From: Rhizobium etli CFN 42
Lineage (GTDB): Bacteria > Pseudomonadota > Alphaproteobacteria > Rhizobiales > Rhizobiaceae
Length of the DNA stretch: 64,000 nt
Direction: 5' to 3'
NCBI RefSeq assembly: GCF_000092045.1
Contig: NC_007761.1
Location: 3,351,001 to 3,415,000 of the forward strand
This document shows positions 50,823-59,407 of this stretch, piece by piece. Below the pieces are notes generated by a model. That model saw nothing but the letters and a program-made list of their open reading frames with translations, was not told the DNA's origin and did not search any database. Both the position numbers and the translations under genes were made by a program. How positions within the stretch are numbered: the stretch's first letter is position 1; the number at the start of each line of letters is the position of its first letter.

Positions 50823-52232
50823 TCACCCATAATGGCGATCCGTTTCGCCGTGACTGCGGCCGAGGCTGATCGCAACGACGGCGCTCAAGAATGCGGAGAA
50901 AAATACCGCGAAACCAGGGATTTGCAGCGAAAAGTCGACCGCGGCATGAAGAGTGACCAGAACCGTCGCCGCTATTCCGAGCAGAACATAGTGCCTCAGG
51001 CGCCGCCGCGCGGAGAGCCCGCGCCAGAAAACCCTCGCAAGCACTGCGAAAGCAAGAAGCGTCGCAACCGGAAACGTAACCCCCAGCCCCAGAAATCCCT
51101 CCAGATAGAAATTATGTGCGCGATCAAAAATCCCGAAGATGCCGCAGGCCGGATCGCGGTAGGCAGAAAACACGGTGCGGAAGGTTCCAAGACCCGTCCC
51201 CGTTAACCAGTGATCCGAAATGGCGCGCCATATGCCCGGCAGAATACAGAAACGATCATCATCCTCGAGCCGCCGCTCCTGCGCGCGCAAAATCGCCTGC
51301 CCTGCAAACAAGCTCAGCAACAGGACGATGAAAATGACCGCCGAGAGCAGCTTCAATACCGAGCGCCATCTCGGAGCCGGTGTTAAATATCGCCTCGAGC
51401 TGTTCCAATTGACGACAAGCCAGGGAAAATAGATGAGCGCGGCAACAAAGGTCGCGAATATTCCGGCGCGTGATCGGCTCAGCATCAACGCGGTGAAACA
51501 TGCGCACAGGAGCAGAACATAGACCCACGTTCTCAAGAGCAGAAGGTTTCGACCTGGCTCGCCGGGCGGACGGGTTGAATAGGAACGGGCAATGTCCCTG
51601 ACCAGCGTCAGCATGAGCAACGTTCCCAACCCGAGGAAGGTCGCAGCGGTATTGCGGTTGACGAAGACGGCCGTCAAGCTATCGAGGTAGGCGTGTTTTT
51701 CTATGACGATCAGGATGTTGGGAAACATCGAAAATTGCAGCAGGCCGAAAACGGCGATGCCCCCCGCCGCAAGCCCCAGGCTGGCCAGCACTTTCCGCGC
51801 TCGTTGATCGGTATCGCACAAGATAAGTCCGGTCAGAAAAGTCACGAAAGGCAGAGCCACCCAGAGTATCGAGGCAAGCGTGTCGGCCGGTTCGACGGAG
51901 ATCGCCGCATATTGGACGCCCGCCAGATCGCGTGCAGCGCCCCAGGCGGGATTTGCCAGCCAATTGGCCGGCAGTTCGAGCGTTTGGATAAATGTCCAGC
52001 TCGTCAGCACGACGAGCAAAAGCAAGGCGATCTTGAACACCCAGCTGGTTTGTCTTGGCTCCGCAAACAGCAATACCGAAACGATGGCGAGAGCAAACAT
52101 ACCGATTGCGGCGAAGGCGAGGGGCAAAGGTGTGACACTTCCAAAAGGAATGAGCGTCAATATCACCAGGCCGATGAAGACAACGAGAATCGCCTCCCGC
52201 AAAACCTGCCTGTTGATGAGGTTGGATAACAT
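50823..52232 (-). CDS. O-antigen ligase/Wzy-like membrane protein
   Basis: A 469-residue protein with about 12 hydrophobic segments (LREAILVVFIGLVILTLIPF, LPLAFAAIGMFALAIVSVLL, WVYVLLLCACFTALMLSRSR). The conserved periplasmic loop has WRAISDHWLTGTGLGTFRTV and RAHNFYLEGFLGLG, the Wzy_C pattern. It is the second such protein in the window after the ExoQ-like one at 35.2 kb and is oriented with the Wza-Wzc group, so it may polymerise or ligate a different glycan. Ligase and polymerase cannot be told apart from sequence. Confidence 0.85.
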   Translation of the reverse strand: MLSNLINRQVLREAILVVFIGLVILTLIPFGSVTPLPLAFAAIGMFALAIVSVLLFAEPRQTSWVFKIALLLLVVLTSWTFIQTLELPANWLANPAWGAARDLAGVQYAAISVEPADTLASILWVALPFVTFLTGLILCDTDQRARKVLASLGLAAGGIAVFGLLQFSMFPNILIVIEKHAYLDSLTAVFVNRNTAATFLGLGTLLMLTLVRDIARSYSTRPPGEPGRNLLLLRTWVYVLLLCACFTALMLSRSRAGIFATFVAALIYFPWLVVNWNSSRRYLTPAPRWRSVLKLLSAVIFIVLLLSLFAGQAILRAQERRLEDDDRFCILPGIWRAISDHWLTGTGLGTFRTVFSAYRDPACGIFGIFDRAHNFYLEGFLGLGVTFPVATLLAFAVLARVFWRGLSARRRLRHYVLLGIAATVLVTLHAAVDFSLQIPGFAVFFSAFLSAVVAISLGRSHGETDRHYG

Positions 52233-52534
52233 TCGACTTCACTCACCAGCAGCCAAAACGAGGCAATCACAACCATTACGGTTAATATACTCGTACTAAC
52301 ATAAGTTGCAGATCAAGCGCTTGCGTGTTAAAGTGCAACAGAATTCCACATCGTTAAAATTGTCGCGAATGGCTTAAGCCAATCGAGACAGGACCCCGCT
52401 TATGCTCCTTCAAGCAGCAGAAACGGGACAGACGTTCTGTGCCCAATACTTGGCAGATCGCTAAATCGCCATGCCATTGACTGAGCCAAAAGGCAAGCCT
52501 GATCGCAATCGCTTGCCCTGACGGGGATTAAGAG
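52233..52534. other. Divergent promoter region, no gene seen
   Basis: 302 bp between the ligase/polymerase-like gene (minus) and the cysteine-protease gene (plus). It is AT-rich at 52270-52370 and includes a GGCTTAAGCC palindrome (52371-52380). Both promoters should lie here. Confidence 0.45.
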
Positions 52535-53134
52535 ATGAAGAGAACCTTCGTTACACTTCTGGCACTGGCTTTTGCAGCGGGGAATGCTTGCTCTGCATTC
52601 GCGGCCGGCCCCGCAGGTTTCGCCCGCGGCCTGACCAGCGGTTCGGAGGTCAGCTATATCTCCGAAAAAGGCAAGATCGTTCCGCCCTTCGCCCAGGTGC
52701 TGTTCTGCGCCCAGAACCCTGCCGAATGCCGCGACAATAACGGACTGTCGGTCATCGTACTGACGGACAAGGAAATGCTGCAGCTGAAGGATGTGAACAA
52801 CACCGTCAATCGTACCATGATCGGCCGCAACGATTCCCGCAACGAACTGAACGGCGATGTCTGGAAGGTGAATGTGCGCAGCGGCGACTGCGAAGACTTT
52901 GCATTGACCAAGCGCAGCCGCCTGATGGCGATGGGCTGGTCATCGCGCGCCTTGCGGATCGCAACGGCCTTTACACCCTCCGGCGAAGGGCACGCCGTCC
53001 TCGTGGTAAGAACCGACAAGGGCGACCTGGTGCTCGACAACAGGCAAAGCAGCATCAAGAACTGGCGCGATACGGATCTGCGCTGGGACAAGATCCAATC
53101 GGGAACAGACCCGTACGTCTGGTACCGTCTGTAG
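52535..53134 (+). CDS. Bacterial transglutaminase-like cysteine protease (BTLCP, LapG-type)
   Basis: A 199-residue periplasmic protein with a signal peptide (TFVTLLALAFAAGNACSAFA-A). The catalytic triad of the family is visible: Cys119 in GDCEDFALTK, His153 in GEGHAVLVV and Asp168 in LVLDN. LapG-type members cleave N-termini of giant surface adhesins under control of c-di-GMP through LapD. No LapD or long adhesin gene lies in this window; Rap-domain proteins at 42-45 kb are the only adhesin-like neighbours and have no obvious LapG site. Confidence 0.85.
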   Translation: MKRTFVTLLALAFAAGNACSAFAAGPAGFARGLTSGSEVSYISEKGKIVPPFAQVLFCAQNPAECRDNNGLSVIVLTDKEMLQLKDVNNTVNRTMIGRNDSRNELNGDVWKVNVRSGDCEDFALTKRSRLMAMGWSSRALRIATAFTPSGEGHAVLVVRTDKGDLVLDNRQSSIKNWRDTDLRWDKIQSGTDPYVWYRL

Positions 53135-53348
53135 CAGCCGAGGCAGCCGATAGAGCAATCCGTCTCATTTCCGGATTGAAGTCGAGCCGGCTCTCACGAA
53201 CGGCTCGACTTGTCATATCGCCCACATAAACCTATGTTTTTGCTGTCGAGCGGGTGACCGGCAACGAACAGCTGCACCCTCAATGCGACTTCCGATGTGG
53301 GTATTAAGCGATCTTCGATATTGTCTTTTGGCCCAGATTGAGTATGAC

Positions 53349-53379
53349 GAACGCCATGCTGCGACGCAGCATGACGTTC
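53349..53379. promoter_or_regulatory. 31-bp near-perfect palindrome upstream of ugd
   Basis: GAACGCCATGCTGCG, a central A, then CGCAGCATGACGTTC: 14 of 15 positions are symmetric. It ends 23 bp before the ugd start codon and before the GAGGG ribosome site, so it could be an operator or an mRNA hairpin affecting ugd expression. Confidence 0.5.
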
Positions 53380-53402
53380 TACTCTAATGATTTGAGGGAA
53401 AT

Positions 53403-54722
53403 ATGCGCATCACGATGATTGGATCAGGCTATGTCGGCCTCGTTTCAGGCGTTTGCTTTGCGGATTTCGGCCACGACGTCATCTGCGTCGACAAGGATCT
53501 GAGCAAGATCGAGGCCCTTCGCGAGGGCCGTATTCCGATTTACGAGCCGGGTCTCGATCAACTGGTTGCTGAAAACACCAGCACTGGCCGCCTGTCGTTC
53601 TCGACGGATGTCGGCGAAAGCGTTCGTGGCGCCGACGTCGTTTTCATCGCGGTCGGTACGCCGTCCCGTCGCGGCGACGGCCATGCCGATCTCTCCTACG
53701 TCTATGCGGCTGCGCGCGAGATTGCCACCTATGTGGAGGGCTTCACCGTCATCGTCACCAAGTCGACAGTACCGGTCGGCACCGGCGACGAGGTCGAACG
53801 CATCGTGCGGGAAACCAATCCTTCGGCTGACGTCGCCGTCGTCTCCAATCCCGAATTCCTACGCGAAGGCGCAGCGATCGAGGATTTCAAACGTCCTGAT
53901 CGGATCGTCGTCGGACTGAACGACGACCGGGCACGCGAGACGATGACCGAAGTCTATCGTCCGCTTTACCTCAACCAGGCTCCCCTGGTCTTCACGAGCC
54001 GCCGCACCTCCGAGCTCATCAAATATGCGGCCAACGCCTTCCTCGCCATGAAGATCACCTTCATCAACGAGATCGCCGATCTCTGCGAAAGGGTCGACGC
54101 AAACGTCCAGGACGTTTCGCGCGGCATCGGCCTCGATGGCCGTATCGGCTCCAAGTTCCTGCACGCCGGTCCGGGTTACGGCGGTTCGTGCTTCCCCAAG
54201 GATACGCTTGCCCTTGCCAAAACCGCGCAGGATTATGATGCACCGGTCCGTCTGATCGAAACGACGATCTCGATCAACGACAACCGCAAGCGGGCGATGG
54301 GCCGCAAGGTCATTTCGGCCGTCGGCGGAGACATTCGCGGCAAGAAAGTCGCCATCCTCGGACTGACCTTCAAGCCGAACACCGACGACATGCGCGACAG
54401 CCCGGCCATCGCCATCATCCAGACGCTGCAGGACGCCGGCGCCCAGGTCGTCGGCTATGATCCCGAGGGTATGGACAATGCCCGCAAGGTCATCGAGAAC
54501 ATCGAATATGCGAACGGCCCTTACGAAGCCGCTGCCGACGCCGATGCCCTCGTCATCGTCACCGAATGGAATCAGTTCCGCGCACTCGATTTCAATCGCT
54601 TGAAGCAGTCGATGCGCGCTCCGGTCCTGGTCGATCTGCGCAACATCTACCGCAGTGACGAGATCCGCAAACACGGCTTTACCTATACCGGGATCGGGAC
54701 CAACCTTTACCAGCACGCCTGA
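53403..54722 (+). CDS. ugd: UDP-glucose 6-dehydrogenase
   Basis: A 439-residue cytoplasmic enzyme that oxidises UDP-glucose to UDP-glucuronate in two NAD-dependent steps. The N-terminal Rossmann motif GSGYVGLVSG, the catalytic Cys263 (GYGGSCFPKDT), the central dimer helix (ELIKYAANAFLAMKITFINE) and the C-terminal UDP-binding domain (GLTFKPNTDDMRDSPAI) are intact and the length is normal. The product feeds PssDE and the decarboxylase-like enzyme at 4.2 kb. It is a single-gene unit with its own palindromic upstream region and a strong terminator. Confidence 0.95.
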   Translation: MRITMIGSGYVGLVSGVCFADFGHDVICVDKDLSKIEALREGRIPIYEPGLDQLVAENTSTGRLSFSTDVGESVRGADVVFIAVGTPSRRGDGHADLSYVYAAAREIATYVEGFTVIVTKSTVPVGTGDEVERIVRETNPSADVAVVSNPEFLREGAAIEDFKRPDRIVVGLNDDRARETMTEVYRPLYLNQAPLVFTSRRTSELIKYAANAFLAMKITFINEIADLCERVDANVQDVSRGIGLDGRIGSKFLHAGPGYGGSCFPKDTLALAKTAQDYDAPVRLIETTISINDNRKRAMGRKVISAVGGDIRGKKVAILGLTFKPNTDDMRDSPAIAIIQTLQDAGAQVVGYDPEGMDNARKVIENIEYANGPYEAAADADALVIVTEWNQFRALDFNRLKQSMRAPVLVDLRNIYRSDEIRKHGFTYTGIGTNLYQHA

Positions 54723-54751
54723 CAGCGCCTGGCAATTATGTGAACCTTCTC

Positions 54752-54787
54752 ACGCCGCGGGCACAATCCCGCGGCGTCTGTTTTTTT
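54752..54787 (+). terminator. Strong intrinsic terminator of ugd
   Basis: ACGCCGCGGG pairs perfectly with CCCGCGGCGT around a 6-nt loop (54752-54777), followed by CTG and seven T residues. It begins 30 bp after the ugd stop. Confidence 0.92.
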
Positions 54788-54831
54788 GAAGCGTGCGCCA
54801 CGCTCTCTTCGCCCAGCGCATCGGCTTAAAG

Positions 54832-54861
54832 ATCGGAATCGATTTTCGGAAAGCACGACAC
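54832..54861 (-). repeat. Palindromic dispersed repeat, copy 2
   Basis: Read on the minus strand, the unit is GTGTCGTGCTTTCCGAAAAT then CGATTCCGAT, the same as copy 1 at 45311 except one substitution and one missing base. The second half of the palindrome is not conserved here. Confidence 0.6.
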
Positions 54862-54903
54862 GTGGATTTAGAGGGCAACGCGTCCTTTGAGCGTCCGAAG
54901 GCT

Positions 54904-55686
54904 CTAAAGCAGCCCTACCCGTGTCCCCTTGATCGTCAGTACGGTCAGCCGGCCCGTCGCTGAAACCGCGGTGTCGATGCCGATGCGTTGCGGACCGAAT
55001 GTCGGGGCTCGCCCCGGAGTATGCCCGTGGATCACGAGGACAGGAAGCTGCGGTCCCTCGTCCAGGAAGGGCTGCCGGATCCACATGAGGTCGCTGTCTT
55101 TTTGTTTCTTAAGATCGATGCCGGGTCTGACGCCTGCATGCACAAACACCACCCTGCCCATGCGCAGCATGATCGGCAGCGACTCCAGGAACTGGATATG
55201 CCGCTCGGGTATCATATTGCGAATGACGCGGGCGATCGTTTCAGTTCCCGCCGCCGACTGCAGGAGATGCTCGATATCGATGCCATATGAGTGCAGCGTC
55301 TCCGTCCCCGCGAAACCCAGCCATTCGAGAATGCCCGCCGGTTTGCGATAGAGCTTCACCAACTCAGCATCGTGATTGCCGCAAAGAACCAGACGCTGAA
55401 ATCCTGGCGGCGGGTTCTTGCTCAGGAACTCCAGAACCGCGCTCGAATCGGGTCCACGATCGACATAATCGCCGAGCATGACAATGAGTTTCGGCCCTTG
55501 AATGCGTGCTGCGTCCTCCTCGATGCGGCGATGTACGTCGACGAGTTCGTCGTAACATCCGTGAACATCGCTCATGGCGTAGACCGCAGCGAAGTCGCCT
55601 TCGGCAAAGGTCAGCCGAGCGCGCTGCTTACGATTGCCGGCCAGTATCGGTATCTGTTGTCGCCACCGTCCTAGATAATTAGACAT
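54904..55686 (-). CDS. Metallophosphoesterase, serine/threonine-phosphatase type
   Basis: A 260-residue phosphatase with the complete di-metal motif set: SDVHGCYDEL (D-x-H-G), MLGDYVDRGPDS (GD-x-x-DRG), VLCGNHDAEL (GNH[DE]), VFVHAGVRPG and VIHGHTPGRAP. It resembles PrpA/ApaH-like bacterial protein phosphatases. Start ATG 55686 is used; another in-frame ATG three codons upstream is equally possible, and neither has a strong ribosome site. It could reverse tyrosine or serine phosphorylation, but its substrate is unknown and a link to the EPS kinase is speculation. Confidence 0.85.
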   Translation of the reverse strand: MSNYLGRWRQQIPILAGNRKQRARLTFAEGDFAAVYAMSDVHGCYDELVDVHRRIEEDAARIQGPKLIVMLGDYVDRGPDSSAVLEFLSKNPPPGFQRLVLCGNHDAELVKLYRKPAGILEWLGFAGTETLHSYGIDIEHLLQSAAGTETIARVIRNMIPERHIQFLESLPIMLRMGRVVFVHAGVRPGIDLKKQKDSDLMWIRQPFLDEGPQLPVLVIHGHTPGRAPTFGPQRIGIDTAVSATGRLTVLTIKGTRVGLL

Positions 55687-55759
55687 GTAACCCATTTATG
55701 AGACCCGACCGCGTGGCGGGTTGATCGATTTCCCATCTATCGCTGCAATGGCATGCAGC

Positions 55760-56060
55760 TCAGTGTTCATAAGAAGTTGGCCTGATCGCGGCGTCGACAA
55801 TGTAGCCGCAACCTCTTGCCAAATTCGGAACGACATGATCCTTCGCCGTTTGCTGAACCGCTCGCGCCAGGCTCGCCTGCGCGGTCGCGACAGAACGCTG
55901 CGCTCCCAACACATCAAGCAACGGGGACTGTCCATCCTTGTAGCTCGCGATTGAAAGCGCAAGAGTCTCCTGCATGATCTTCCCCTGGGTGCGAAGTGCC
56001 GCAGCTCACCAGCGATAGCAAAACGGCTGCCGCGGAAATCGGCGTTCTGTACCTATCCAT
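55760..56060 (-). pseudogene. Outer-membrane efflux lipoprotein (TolC/NodT family) with a large internal deletion
   Basis: The 5' part (ATG 56060) reads a lipoprotein signal, RTPISAAAVLLSLVSCGTS, with lipobox LVSC. It runs directly, and out of frame, into sequence whose other frame gives ETLALSIASYKDGQSPLLDV, QRSVATAQASLARAVQQTAK, the C-terminal end of an outer-membrane factor. A normal protein is about 450-480 residues, so over 1 kb is missing. Neither frame makes a functional channel. No pump genes lie beside it. Confidence 0.72.
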
Positions 56061-56393
56061 AGTTGAGAAGACATCGCGATTAATAACAGGTTGTATTTTA
56101 GTACATGATGCTTAACCTCTGGTTAAGCTTATGTCTACGGGATCGATTCTTTCACGTTCGGCTGTGTCATCCAGTATTTCCATGCCTGGAAGAACTCGAA
56201 ACGATTGACTTTCCACAGGTGAGGCCTTCGAAAAAGCTGCATATATCAACTATAGCGAGAGGCTCCTGGAAAAAATGAACGTTAAAGCAGATCACGCTTG
56301 ACGGCCCTGCGACGCCGCATAAATATGGTGCGCTGCGAGCGTGAATGACAATTCTTGACCAGTAATCTCAGATCCAAAACTGCGGGGTGCAAA

Positions 56394-56597
56394 GTGGAAA
56401 CTGCGGTTGATTCGAAACTTATCGAGGCGATCAGCTACGACGAAGACAGCCGGCATCTACGGGTCTATCTGACCAACGGTCAGAGACGAGAATATGAAGG
56501 TGTCCCCAAAGGCGTCGTCGTCGGTTTGACGATGGCAGAATCACCGGGGAATTTTTACATGAAGGCAATAAGGGGCAAATATCCTCATCGCCCCTAA
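56394..56597 (+). CDS. KTSC-domain protein
   Basis: A 67-residue protein of the KTSC family: DSKLIEAISYDEDSRHLRVY, then RREYEGVPKGVVVGLTMAES, PGNFYMKAIRGKYPH. These small proteins are common in bacteria and phages; their function is not well known. GTG 56394 has GGGG 6 nt upstream and fits the usual domain start; a TTG at 56355 would add 13 residues. It stands alone, followed by the hairpin at 56737. Confidence 0.7.
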   Translation: METAVDSKLIEAISYDEDSRHLRVYLTNGQRREYEGVPKGVVVGLTMAESPGNFYMKAIRGKYPHRP

Positions 56598-56721
56598 AGC
56601 ACGTTGCGCAAACTGTGCTGCGGTTTGCGGCAACGACCTGTAATCGGGGACTTAAAGCGCAAGGAGCGAATCTGAAAGATCGCGACGCGCTATGGATAAT
56701 GTCGATCAACGACGAGATGAT

Positions 56722-56762
56722 CATCGTTGCAACGATGCGGGGCCGGCATTCGCCGGCCCCGC
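56722..56762. terminator. Two adjacent palindromes, probable bidirectional terminator
   Basis: A perfect 16-bp palindrome CATCGTTGCAACGATG (56722-56737) abuts a hairpin GCGGGGCCGGC-ATTC-GCCGGCCCCGC (56737-56762, 11-bp stem). It lies between convergent genes (KTSC and the esterase). No T-run follows on either strand. Confidence 0.5.
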
Positions 56763-56792
56763 TTGCTGTCTTGGCCACTGTGCTGGCACAGG

Positions 56793-57398
56793 TCAATAGC
56801 CGCCGAGGAAGTCGCCAACCGCATTGATCTCCGATGGCGCGATCTCGTGCCCACCGGCATGCCAGACCGTCCTGACCTCCGCGCCCCGGCCCTCCAGGTG
56901 CGCAGACAGCGCCTGGGTCATCGCGATCGGAGCGATCGGATCCCGCTGCCCGGCTGTCACCAACACCTTTCTTCCCGCGAGCGTCGAGCGAGCCTCGGGC
57001 TGAAACGGAATGAGCGGATGCATCAGAACCGCCGCGTCGAAGATGCCCTTTTCGATCAGCACATTGGCAAGAATATTTGCGCCGTTCGAGAAACCCAGGC
57101 CGAGAATGTGAGAAGCCCGATATTCGTCGGCAAATGCCTTGACAAAGGCCGCCATCTTCTCCGTCGCGCGTGAAAGGTCGGACATGTCGTAGACCCCTTC
57201 CCCGGTGCGGCGGAAGAACCGCGCCGCGCCATATTCGAAAACATCGCCGCGCGGCGAAAGAATCGTTGCTTCCGGCAACAGCCGCCGGCCAAGATCGAAG
57301 AACTGGTTTTCGTCGCCGCCGGTGCCGTGCAGGACGAGCAGAATAGGTTTGTCAGGTGCACCGGCATGCAGCCGGTGCACATATCCTGTTTCGGTCAT
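56793..57398 (-). CDS. Alpha/beta-hydrolase, phospholipase/carboxylesterase family
   Basis: A 201-residue cytoplasmic hydrolase: LLVLHGTGGDENQF (oxyanion region), the nucleophile elbow LGLGFSNGAN (G-F-S-N-G), the acid in VTAGQRDPIAP and the histidine in WHAGGHEI. The family (YpfH/esterase-like) is typically next to ring-cleaving dioxygenases of the VOC type, as here (10 bp downstream of the dioxygenase gene), suggesting a shared detoxification or quinone-related operon. Confidence 0.87.
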   Translation of the reverse strand: MTETGYVHRLHAGAPDKPILLVLHGTGGDENQFFDLGRRLLPEATILSPRGDVFEYGAARFFRRTGEGVYDMSDLSRATEKMAAFVKAFADEYRASHILGLGFSNGANILANVLIEKGIFDAAVLMHPLIPFQPEARSTLAGRKVLVTAGQRDPIAPIAMTQALSAHLEGRGAEVRTVWHAGGHEIAPSEINAVGDFLGGY

Positions 57399-57408
57399 CT
57401 CGCCCTCC

Positions 57409-58341
57409 TTACGCTTCGAGCGGCTGCAGATGCTGCTCGAGCAAGGCGCGAAGATGAGCGTGCTGCTGCGGCAGCTTCAGCGCTTCGCCGAGATGAGCCG
57501 TATCCTCGTCACGGTCGAAGCCGGGCTCATTGGTCGCGACCTCGAACAAAACACCGCCCGGCGTGCGGAAATAGATCGCCCAGAAATAATCCCGGTCGAT
57601 GACAGGCGTGACCTGATAGCCGGTATCCATCAGCGCCTTGCGCACTTCGAGCTGCTTTTCGCGATTTTCGACGGCAAAGGCGACATGGTGGACGGAGCCG
57701 GCGCCGGGAAGCGCGCGGGCAATGTTCGGCATGGTTTCAAGATCGATGAGGTGCGCGCCGTTGCCGCCGGGCCTGATCAGGCGCTTGACCCCCTCCTTTT
57801 CCTCGGCGACTTCGTAGCCCATGAACTTCAGCAGTTCAGCGGTGGCGCCTTCATCCCTCAGCCGCAAGGCAACGGAGTGGAAGCCGCGAATAGCGTGATC
57901 CTCGCTGATGCCGCCATGCGTCCACGGCTCGCGGTCATCGTCCTTGACCTCGACGAGCGCGAAGCCATCGCCATCCGGGCCGGAGAAGTTCAGACGCTTT
58001 TCGCCGAAGCTTTCCTCCGCCTTCAGGCCGGCGACGCCGAGTGCGGCAAAGCGATCGTTCCAGAAGCCCAGCGAGTCCTGCGGAACGGAAAATACCGTGG
58101 TGCCGACCTCCCCGGTCCCGGGCCGGCCCTGCGCCATCTTCGGGAACGGGAAATAGGTCATGATCGTGCCGGGCGCACCGGTCTCATCACCATAGTAGAG
58201 GTGGTAGACATCAGGCGCATCGAAATTGACGGTCTTTTTGACGCGACGCAGGCCGAGCGCATGGGTGAAAAACTGATTGTTGGTGCGGGCGTCCTCCGCC
58301 ATCGACGTGACGTGGTGCAGACCCTTGATCTGATCGAGCAT
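57409..58341 (-). CDS. VOC-superfamily ring-cleaving dioxygenase (MhqO-like)
   Basis: A 310-residue protein with two vicinal-oxygen-chelate domains: IKGLHHVTSMAEDARTNNQF opening the first and IRGFHSVALRLRDEGATAEL opening the second; HHVAFAVENREKQLEVRKAL and FEVATNEPGF supply later metal-site residues. MhqO/MhqA-type proteins are induced by hydroquinones and diamide. ATG 58341 follows AAGGGG; the longer frame to 58437 has no support. It is followed within 10 bp by the esterase gene. Confidence 0.87.
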   Translation of the reverse strand: MLDQIKGLHHVTSMAEDARTNNQFFTHALGLRRVKKTVNFDAPDVYHLYYGDETGAPGTIMTYFPFPKMAQGRPGTGEVGTTVFSVPQDSLGFWNDRFAALGVAGLKAEESFGEKRLNFSGPDGDGFALVEVKDDDREPWTHGGISEDHAIRGFHSVALRLRDEGATAELLKFMGYEVAEEKEGVKRLIRPGGNGAHLIDLETMPNIARALPGAGSVHHVAFAVENREKQLEVRKALMDTGYQVTPVIDRDYFWAIYFRTPGGVLFEVATNEPGFDRDEDTAHLGEALKLPQQHAHLRALLEQHLQPLEA

Positions 58342-58476
58342 ATGAGACCCCTTTCTTGCCCGCCGTTCGCGGGCTTTTGATGGATCATAAATGCGCCTCA
58401 CCCGGCCTCCGGAATAGACCCTGAGACCAAAACGCATTGTCTATCATTAGTGAACGAAGATGGGGCCGCGTTCACT

Positions 58477-59178
58477 TCAGCCGCCGTGAGGATCTGCCGG
58501 TAATTGCCAGTCGATCGGCGGCCGCCCGCGGGACTGGAGGAAGGCATTCGCCTTGGAAAAATGTTTGCAGCCAAAGAAGCCGTTATGGGCCGAAAGCGGC
58601 GAGGGATGCGGCGCCTTGAGCACCAGATGCCGCGCCGTATCGACAAATGCGGCCTTGCGCTGGGCATAGGAGCCCCAGAGCATGAAGACGACGGATTCGC
58701 ATTCGTCATTGACTTTGCCGATAATCGCATCAGTGAAGCGCTCCCACCCCTTGCCCTGATGGGCGGCCGCTTGCCCTTCCTCGACCGTCAGCACGCTGTT
58801 CAGCAGGAGCACGCCCTGCCTTGCCCAATGTTCGAGAAAACCATGGCGCGCTGGCGCTATGCCGAGATCCGTCTCCATCTCCTTGTAGATATTGACGAGC
58901 GAGGGTGGTATGCGCACGCCAGGTCGGACGCTGAAGCATAGTCCATGCGCCTGCCCAAGCCCGTGATAGGGATCCTGTCCGAGGATGACGGCCTTGACGT
59001 TGGCAATCGGGGTCAGATCGAGAGCGCGGAAATATTCGCTGCCCTTCGGGAAGATCCGCTTGCCCACTCGTTTCTGCGCGACGAGGAAGGATTTGAGTTG
59101 TTGCATATAGGGGCTTGAAAACTCCCCCGCCAGCGCGGCCTTCCAGCTCTCATCGAGACTGACGGATGTATCGCTCAT
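58477..59178 (-). CDS. ung: Uracil-DNA glycosylase
   Basis: A 233-residue family 1 UDG that removes uracil from DNA. The water-activating loop GQDPYHGLGQAHGLCFSV and the minor-groove loop HPSPLSAHNGFFGC are intact, as are LLLNSVLTVEEG and FMLWGSYAQ. ATG 59178 with GAAGGG upstream is chosen; the frame to 59244 adds non-homologous residues. Housekeeping repair gene, unrelated to the glycan genes. Confidence 0.95.
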   Translation of the reverse strand: MSDTSVSLDESWKAALAGEFSSPYMQQLKSFLVAQKRVGKRIFPKGSEYFRALDLTPIANVKAVILGQDPYHGLGQAHGLCFSVRPGVRIPPSLVNIYKEMETDLGIAPARHGFLEHWARQGVLLLNSVLTVEEGQAAAHQGKGWERFTDAIIGKVNDECESVVFMLWGSYAQRKAAFVDTARHLVLKAPHPSPLSAHNGFFGCKHFSKANAFLQSRGRPPIDWQLPADPHGG

Positions 59179-59407
59179 CAGGAACCCTTCGGCATGGACG
59201 AAACAATGGACACACGGTTCTAACAAAATCGATCTACGCTGCAATGCCTGTCGGCAATGGGTCTACGTCTTTAGGATCGGCGAGAGAAGACTGCGAGAGG
59301 CTGTCCGAGGCATCGTCGTTCGTGTTTAACTATATGACGGCTTCGGTATTTACGCCGGCAGGCGGCCTGAGTAGAACCTTGATTGTAAACTGGAGACACC
59401 TCTTCAA

